Assembly (NCBI RefSeq): GCF_964340395.1
Contig: NC_135569.1
Location: forward strand, 11,024,519 to 11,088,518
Origin: Glandiceps talaboti
Lineage: Eukaryota; Hemichordata; Enteropneusta; Spengelidae
DNA: 64,000 nt
Direction: 5' to 3'
Below the pieces are notes generated by a model. It was not told the origin of the DNA. It ran no database searches and saw only the letters and a program-made list of their open reading frames with translations. Positions within the stretch are counted from its first letter, which is position 1, and each line of letters opens with the position of its first letter. Below are positions 57,401 to 64,000 of the stretch, in pieces. A program made the position numbers and the translations under genes.

Positions 57401-60385
57401 TTTGTAAAAGGTGTGAATGCTGCAGTTTGCACTTATCAGGAAAGGACACATACTGACCTGCTTTCATGCTACAAGCCCTGACCCTAGGTTTGAGAACAAC
57501 AACTGATAAACATCTTCATTGCATGATATGATGTGTAGGGTTGTTTGCATGAGTAGAATGTAAAGCTATTCAAAATAGGGTGATTAACAGCTGACATGGT
57601 CCACTTTGTATAGACTGAATTCCCACTGCACTAATGATGGGAGAATTCTTGAAAAATAACACGTTTCACGGAGATCAAAATCTTTTAAACTTACTCTAAT
57701 AAATGTGACAGGTTGAACTCTTACTGAACTTCTTTATTTTTGGTAATAACAGTATGTCATGTAAACCAGTGTCTTATTAGAATTGCAAATAGTAACTGTT
57801 GTGTTAGAAATTACTTAGCAGGATGTGTCATGAAACCAAATTTTCCAACAGTAGAAAATTTAATTTAAAACTTGAAAGTAGATTTATTATATCAGAAACT
57901 TGAGTTATCTGACTGATATTGATGTGGCTTGGTGACAGTTTTCAGCCTTAAATTTTTACTGAAATGTCACATATAGTGAACAAATGATTGTCATTTGATG
58001 TGATTTTGTTTGTGATAAGGAATTATGTTCTTCTAACCTAATCATGATATATTGATAATGCTAATGAGCTAACAGAGAAGTTTTGTGTAATTTGTTAGTC
58101 TGGATGCCAATGTGGTCTCTAACTAAACCAGTCTGAGTGGAGGTGTAAATCGTAATGATACCGTATAGGAACTAGACTAGTAATTTGTAGGATGGTATTG
58201 AATGTAGTAACGCTATGCTAGATTTATTTTATATAACAAATTATGGTTCTAATATAATTGAGACTTCCAGTACATGCATGTAAGAGTTTGTCAAGATGAT
58301 AACCGGTGTGCACTCTAATGATAGCCTGATAGCCAAATTTTGTCAAAGTCAAAGTGAAAAAAATGGCATTTCATAGTAAGTCACCGTATCGATTGGGGAA
58401 CACCAAATTTTGGTGTGTCACTGGAAAGTGTGTGCATCAGTGGCGCTTCAAAATGGCTTAGCAGGTACACTCACCACATAGTAAGAGATAGGGGAACACC
58501 AAATTTTGGTGCGTCACTAGAAATTGTGTGTTAGTGGCCTGTCAAATTGGCTTAGAGGGCACACTGATGATGACTAGAACTGAACAGACATCTTCTGTTC
58601 ACAAGTTCTCTGGCTATTTTATCAAGTTGTAATCTCTTCCCTGAATTTTGAGAAACGACTCGGCATCATATTTTAGTGAGTTGTGCAACAAGTTCAACAC
58701 ATTGATTTACTGTTGACATGTACTGATAGCTGGTATCTTATTTCTTTGACAGGTTTCTGTGCAAGTACCTGCACCAATCCAATATGGTTAGTCAAGACAA
58801 GGTTACAGTTAGACCAAAGGTAATTAAAAACTGGGTTTACAGTTACATAATATCTGAACATATTGTTGGAACTGGAATGGGGTGGTTTCAGTAGATACTT
58901 ACTGTTGTCCATGTGTATCAACATGTGACACTAGTCAAGGTTACATTAGTTACATAATGTTGTATGTAAGTCAGAGAGTCACGTTGTTGTGCACGTTGTT
59001 GTGCAGTCCTGTCAGGCTTCTAAACCGGCTAGCGTGAAATGAATGTTGTATCGTACAGGCTATGTTGTATGAAAATGTGACATTAAGTTAGAGCCAAGGC
59101 GTAGTTATTGAAATTTTATACATTAATGCTTGATTTACGTATTTAATTCAGATAACTAAAATCTAACTACTTTTCGTACTTTGTAATGTTATTGGGCAAA
59201 TGTGTCAAATTTTAACCACCCACTGCCAATGATTTATTTGAGAATGAGGCAAATACAATGTATTGATTTTTGTCAAATTAATTGATGTTTGTGAAATAGT
59301 GCTGTACCATTCAAACGAGATGTATTCCTGATCATGTATTTTCTTTGGTTTTCAGGAAAATAGGGAAGAATTTGGGTGCATTACAGTGTATTAAGAGTGT
59401 GTACCAAAGGGATGGATTTTTTGGATTTTACCGCGGTGTCACTGCCTCATACGCTGGAATATCGGAAACTGTTATTCATTTTGTTATTTATGAACATTTA
59501 AAGAAAACTTTGAGAGAAAGGAGAGTGCATATCGGACAACAAAAATCGGGAAGAGATTTCCTGGAATACATGTTGTGTGGTGCTTGTTCCAAGACGTTTG
59601 CTTCTATCCTTGCATACCCACATGGTAAGATATATGTTAATGTTGATATCCTAAATGCACCGTATGCCTGGGTTATCAAAAAATGTCACGATTTGATGGC
59701 TTATGGAAAGCTGCTGTATGAAGTACTGCTTTATGAGGTTCTTCACATGTGATGCAACAACCAGAGCATATTGCATGGTAGTTTCAACTGTGTACATCAG
59801 TGGTTGGGTCTAGTGTCAATGTATAAAATCCAGTTACAGAAAATAGAGTAATGAATTAAAATTATGAATGGATAAGATCCGTATTTTGTTACACAACTCA
59901 ACAGAAATCTAGTCGTGAAGAAATAATTGCATTGTGTAACACTTCATCTCTGCTATATTCAGATTTTTGTCCCATTGTCAAATATTTGATGTGGTAAATG
60001 TGTATCATATCCTGGGATCAACCTAGTTTCAGCCATGTTTTATTTGTTCAGTAACTTCGTGTACTTCCAGCTAAATCAGCTAAATGCAGTCTCTGGCACA
60101 GATAAGATAATTTATGGAGGTCAAAGGTCACTTCATCTAATTGTGTTCCAAATCATTTATCTTGCAGAGGTTGTCAGAACAAGACTTCGAGAGGAAGGTA
60201 CAAAGTATCGGTCATTCTTTCAAACTCTTTTCACTGTGGCGCAGGAGGAAGGTGCTAGAGCGTTATACAGAGGTCTTGCCACACAACTAGTGAGACAAAT
60301 CCCCAACACAGCTATAATGATGTCAACGTACGAAGCCGTCGTCTACCTCCTTACTGTGGAGTTTCCAATGTACTCAAGACACTAG
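54385..60385 (+). CDS. SLC25A36: Mitochondrial pyrimidine nucleotide carrier, SLC25A33/36 type, 6 exons
   Basis: Exons 54385-54425, 55349-55537, 55894-56072, 58753-58819, 59356-59624, 60168-60385; GT-AG introns, phases agree, 320 aa (human SLC25A36 311, SLC25A33 321). This inner-membrane carrier exchanges pyrimidine (and some guanine) nucleotides between cytosol and matrix. The three carrier repeats each show a signature: PLEVLKTR at 26-33, PIWLVKTR at 146-153 and PHEVVRTR at 247-254. Trp in place of the acidic residue in repeat 2 is typical of the SLC25A32/33/36 branch. [35 protein letters not shown]-like and [20 protein letters not shown] segments are nearly identical to the vertebrate proteins. 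The start ATG gives [14 protein letters not shown], matching human MSQRDTLVHLFAGG. Vertebrate A33 and A36 are paralogs; this single gene probably represents their common ancestor. Confidence 0.95.
55349..55537 (+). CDS. SLC25A36: SLC25A33/36 exon 2: first transmembrane helix and signature
   Basis: Acceptor TTGTCAACAG, donor GTAAGATA at 55,538. Encodes [27 protein letters not shown] and a variable Pro-rich loop ending RMGIMMCLR. Another frame of similar length overlaps but has no similarity. Confidence 0.93.
55894..56072 (+). CDS. SLC25A36: SLC25A33/36 exon 3: second helix of repeat 1
   Basis: Acceptor CTTTTCCAG, donor GTAAGCAT at 56,073. Encodes [37 protein letters not shown] and [10 protein letters not shown]. 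EGPxxLFxGLGPNL is the conserved matrix-helix motif of this branch. Confidence 0.95.
58096..58180 (+). repeat. Short dispersed repeat (about 80 bp), copy 3
   Basis: TAGTCTGGATGCCAATGTGG, TCTCTAACT, GTGTAAATCGTAATGATACC, then GTATAGGAACTAGACTAG. The inverse of 3,419-3,490, with inverted ends CTAGTCT-like. Confidence 0.5.
58395..58560. repeat. 96-bp tandem duplication containing the palindrome ACCAAATTTTGGT
   Basis: GGGGAACACCAAATTTTGGT followed by GTCACT at 58,395 and again at 58,491, with weaker similarity in the rest. It lies about 190 bp before exon 4. Confidence 0.75.
58753..58819 (+). CDS. SLC25A36: SLC25A33/36 exon 4: repeat 2 signature
   Basis: 67-bp exon. Acceptor TCTTTGACAG, donor GTAATTAA at 58,820. 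Encodes [20 protein letters not shown] followed by Q, matching human [20 protein letters not shown]. Confidence 0.94.
59356..59624 (+). CDS. SLC25A36: SLC25A33/36 exon 5: repeat 2 and start of repeat 3
   Basis: Acceptor GGTTTTCAG, donor GTAAGATA at 59,625. Encodes [40 protein letters not shown] and [13 protein letters not shown], closely following vertebrate [19 protein letters not shown]. Confidence 0.95.
60168..60385 (+). CDS. SLC25A36: SLC25A33/36 exon 6: repeat 3 and C-terminus
   Basis: Acceptor TCTTGCAG; stop TAG at 60,383-60,385. Encodes [37 protein letters not shown] and [18 protein letters not shown], almost identical to the vertebrate C-terminus. Confidence 0.96.
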
Positions 60386-60576
60386 AACAATGCAAACTTT
60401 GTAAATACTTTTCAGAACAGAAATATATTTATTCTTTCTTTTTTTTGTATTTCGTTACATCGTGACTGTACGTACGTAACTTCTTGCCCAGGGCATTTTG
60501 GAATTAATTTTCCTTCTTTCTTTTAGACTTTTCATGCTAAGAAATGCAGTATTTAATTTGAATTTCTCTGTCATGA

Positions 60577-60582
60577 AATAAA
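60577..60582 (+). terminator. Candidate polyadenylation signal AATAAA of the carrier gene
   Basis: It lies 192 bp after the stop codon, in TCATGAAATAAATGAAATTT. It is the first canonical hexamer downstream. The site of cleavage cannot be seen from sequence alone. Confidence 0.4.
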
Positions 60583-61868
60583 TGAAATTTAGAAGTCTGG
60601 CACAGCAGAGCTGATGCCAAGATAGATATTTCACGGAATAGAATGAGTTATGCAAGTGTCTTGTCAGCAGAGTATAGCAATGAATGCTTTGGAGAGACAT
60701 TTGAAGTCACAGAAGAGATGAGTTTTCAAGATGGTAGTGAGTCTTGTAAATATAAGAGTCATGCTAGTATCTTGAATCTCAGCCAACCCTATCACGAATG
60801 ATTAACGTAAAATATCACCTCTTAGTTACACTTTACCACAAGTGTTGTATTCTGACTTGCCTGTTCTACATAAGAATGTACTGTGTAACTTGGCAAGTAG
60901 ACACCATGCAAACCTTACCGTTACAGGTGTACAGGTTAACCCCTCATAAAGATGAAATATTTCAAAACTTAAAAGTTACTGTCATTTGAAAAACCAGGGC
61001 TTTAAAAATGGAGACGTTTACTTCCAGAAAGATGACTGTTTGAAAGTCTGACTTAAAAATGACCTCTGACCTCTTCCTGAAAAGAACGACAATCATTTGA
61101 TTGTGTCATTAAGTTAAAGTATCATTTTATACATTTGCTATAATTTGCATGTTGACACAGATATTTTTGTTTGATTCTTTTTAAAGAGAAGCTGAAGATA
61201 GCAGCTAATTTTTTTTGAGTGTCTGGAGAGTTTTCCACACAATGTGAACCTAAGATATGCCATGTAATGGTGTTTGGCAGATGTCCCTATTTGACCCCTG
61301 TGACACTCTGTGCAAACAGTGTATGGCGGCTCAAATGACAAAAAGGCCAATCACATGACATAAATAAGGGCAAAGTAGGGTCATAGTATGTGCATTGTCT
61401 CACTACTTGGTCAAACAGGAAACATAAATAATGATGAGCTAGTCAATCATAATGCATGCCAATACCACGGAGGTCAATCACACGGTGGATACGAAAGAAA
61501 AGTTGTTTCATTTTGACATGGACGGATGTCCCTACTTCCTGAGGGGTAAAAGAAAAATAACATTCTTTTTTTTTCAAATCCAAGATGTGTAAAAGATATC
61601 AAAGCTGTGAAAAGAAAATTTCATCTCTGGATTGTCAACTGTTTGATGGCTATTTGTCAAATTCAGACACTTGCATTATACCATGCATGAACCAAGTTGA
61701 ACAAAAATGTAGTATGTATACATTGATCTTTCTGTGTCACAGCAACATGTGTCTACATCACTGGTTCTGCTGTGTTTGAAATACGACCCAAACAGTGCCA
61801 TTACTTTCCCCAATTTTTGTTTATATTACTGGCGCTGGTATCTTGTTCTTGTTCAAAATATTTCTTCA

Positions 61869-61970
61869 TTCAGCCAGAAAATACTCATGACCTAAGAATT
61901 GTCACTACTCTCGTCTAGCGACGCATAGTGACAAAGCCCCCTTAGGTCACTCATATTTTCTTCGGCTGAA
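61869..61970. repeat. 102-bp nested fold-back element
   Basis: Outer arms TTCAGCC-AGAAAATACTCATG-ACCTAAG pair with the reverse complement of CTTAGGTCACTCATATTTTC-TTCGGCTGAA. Inside them TTGTCACTA pairs perfectly with TAGTGACAA. The compact nested design suggests a very small MITE. If the carrier 3' UTR is long it would be transcribed as a stem-loop. Confidence 0.65.
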
Positions 61971-64000
61971 CAAAGAAAACTATTACAATGTGTCCAACAA
62001 ATAGGCTATCTTTTGAGTACTGTGCATCTTTTACGTAAGTTAGGGACCATCATAGAAAATCGAGATAATTTTCAAGTGTAACGGATTTAAAATCTAACAC
62101 TATATGTAATATTTCTGGAGAGTCTTTTTAGATGTGAAGGGATTCTTACTGTGTTTCTATACTGTCTGTATGGTACATTATTGTCTTGTATAATTTTCTA
62201 GAATTTGCTATTGTGAGTAATATTCATGTACAGGGAATTGTATTTTACTTTCTGACGTCTTCCAAAATGTACCTACCACAACATTGTTTGTATGTGATAA
62301 AGCCATCATGGTGTGTTAGCGTGTACATTGTTTCAACACATTGCAGGTGATATTGGCATTAAGTCTCAAACCTTGAAGTTTATTCTGCAATAGAACAGTG
62401 CTTTCTAGGGTTTCGGTGCTCCATTAACAGAGAGAGAGAGGGGGGGGGGATAATATATGGTTCAATTTTTAAGCGCTTGTTTTCAGTACGTGGTTGGAAC
62501 CCTCATATAAAAAAGAATAAAAATCACAGGAACTTAGGTGGCCTTGCCTACTTGTCATCCTTAGCAACAACACTAAGAACTAGCATTAGGAATACTGCTA
62601 GACACCTCAACTCAGTCGCAATTGTAAATGTTGCTGTTAGTAAAACCAGCTGTTTGTAAATATTGTATAAAGTGAAGCTAAGCTTACAGTTTAACCAAAA
62701 ACACAGTTGTGTGTTTACTTTCTTTAAATACAATACAGATGTAATTATTTTACGTGCAATCCAATTATTTCAATAAAATAAACATTTTTGAATGTATATA
62801 TGAAGTGTTGTCTCAATGTGTGTGAAGGTGGGATTGACTTTGAGTGCTTGTTTTGCATGTTAAAGAATGCATCATTGTAGTCCAAGGGTATATGTAAATC
62901 ACACACATTCACTGATACAGCCATGATGTTTACATGTAGCCAAGGTCAACAACCTCAAACAAGGAATGTGAAACCCAATGTAATGTAATAATACTAATAC
63001 CAGTCTACGATGTGACTTGTAAAGTGCTGCGTATCGAAAATCGATAGAATGTACAGATGATCTTATAAAGGTCAATCATGGTACACAGACTGACTCATTT
63101 TTTATCGGAAAAGTCCCTGAAACTAGAAAGGTTGTACGTGCAGGTATTGGCGTTCGTGAAATTTAATTGTTCAATTTGGTCGTTGGGGGCGCCGTGACAT
63201 TGTTTATACTAAGTGTGTAAATGTATGATTTATTACGTTATTGCCAGATCATCATGTTTTTCCATTATGATATTGCATTATAAACTGACGTGACCAAAAG
63301 CATTGACGACTACACTATTATATATGTTAATGTCAGATTTGTAAGCCTTTCAAAATAACATTGCTGCAGAGATTCTATTTGTTGTTCACTTCAACGTATT
63401 GAGCAGTCACTTGTAAGCTAAGACTTCAATGACAATCATAATACAAAATAATGGCGTAATATTAGGTATTGACGAAAATGGTGAAAACAAGACAAATATT
63501 TATTCATAGCTGAGCTGGGTTGTTTTTTTTACCAACGCCGCTTGTTATTCAGTATTCATATCGACTACCAGCACCACTTCGGGTGTATTGAAAGTATTGT
63601 ATTGTACACGCTTTAATACATTAAGTGGTTTGTTTACTTCATATAGTAACCTGTATTTTCCCCTCCCGGCTCGCATTTTAATTATAATTCATATTTTTAT
63701 TTTGTCTTGGGTTTATGACGAAACAACATCTACGTACCCCCCCCCAAAAAAAAAAACAAAAAAAAAAACAACAACAACAACAAACAAACAAACAAACGAT
63801 AGCAACAACAATATGCCTAATTATGCATATCCTCTTTCGGGTAACTTTGCCGTGTCTATTGCATCTGGATTTGTAGGTGGCGATTTTTTTTAAATTGACA
63901 ACACCAATTGAATGTTGAATAAACATACCATAATGTATATGTTAGGTAAACTCTGCAGACAAAGGTTTCACGAGCACTTCAATTCACGAAGTTCAGCGCA

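Larger units (their letters stand above)
56073..58752 (+). other. SLC25A33/36 intron 3
   Basis: 2.7 kb without recognisable exons. It contains the short dispersed repeat at 58,096-58,180 and a 96-bp tandem duplication at 58,395-58,560. Confidence 0.8.
60386..64000. other. Carrier 3' UTR/downstream region, no gene recognised
   Basis: The nearest AATAAA to the carrier stop is at 60,577-60,582; a second cluster lies at about 62,772-62,780 if the 3' UTR is long. A fold-back element is at 61,869-61,970. An A-rich stretch with AAC repeats occurs at 63,745-63,800. Open frames are all about 100 codons or shorter and show no known motif. Confidence 0.55.

Overview
The window is nuclear DNA of an intron-rich invertebrate animal. 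It is AT-rich and full of microsatellites, with GT-AG introns of a few hundred bases to several kb and many short inverted-repeat (MITE-like) elements. Nothing bacterial, organellar or viral was seen. Three multi-exon genes could be assembled by eye, with splice sites and reading phases agreeing at every junction. All three are recognisable orthologs of vertebrate genes. The phylum cannot be fixed by reading alone; an invertebrate deuterostome (hemichordate or amphioxus-like) or a lophotrochozoan would both fit.

Layout. 1-12,952: no recognisable exon, probably upstream sequence or intron 1 of the first gene, with a Tc1/mariner-type MITE (2,549-2,953), several short tandem repeats and a second MITE family (6,937-7,316). 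12,953-28,784 (+): a calsyntenin gene, 14 exons and about 899 codons, missing only the signal-peptide exon. 28,785-32,258: downstream sequence with three G-rich clusters that could form quadruplexes. 32,259-45,102: a 12.8-kb array of nearly identical 928-bp units, each one a giant palindrome (318-bp arm, 251-bp spacer, inverted 318-bp arm, 41-bp linker). 45,103-45,209: a diverged relic of one arm. 47,063-52,495 (-): a complete 2-phosphoxylose phosphatase 1 gene (PXYLP1-like, 3 coding exons, 465 aa). 52,496-54,384: head-to-head intergenic region with an eightfold CCAAT-box tandem repeat next to the PXYLP1 start. 54,385-60,385 (+): a complete mitochondrial pyrimidine-nucleotide carrier gene (SLC25A33/36 type, 6 exons, 320 aa). 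60,386-64,000: no gene recognised.

How the genes relate. They do not form a pathway: one is a synaptic/trafficking adhesion protein that docks kinesin-1, one a Golgi phosphatase of proteoglycan linker synthesis, one a mitochondrial carrier. Their linkage looks ancient. From general knowledge, human CLSTN2, SLC25A36 and PXYLP1 lie together at 3q23, and CLSTN1 and SLC25A33 lie together at 1p36.22, so this window appears to keep the pre-duplication neighbourhood in one piece.

The most unusual object is the palindromic array. It shows a mostly alternating two-unit (1,856-bp) higher-order pattern, signs of sequence exchange between its own arms, and a diverged founder-like fragment at its right edge. 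Any transcript through it would fold into hairpins with 318-bp stems. No coding function is supported for it.
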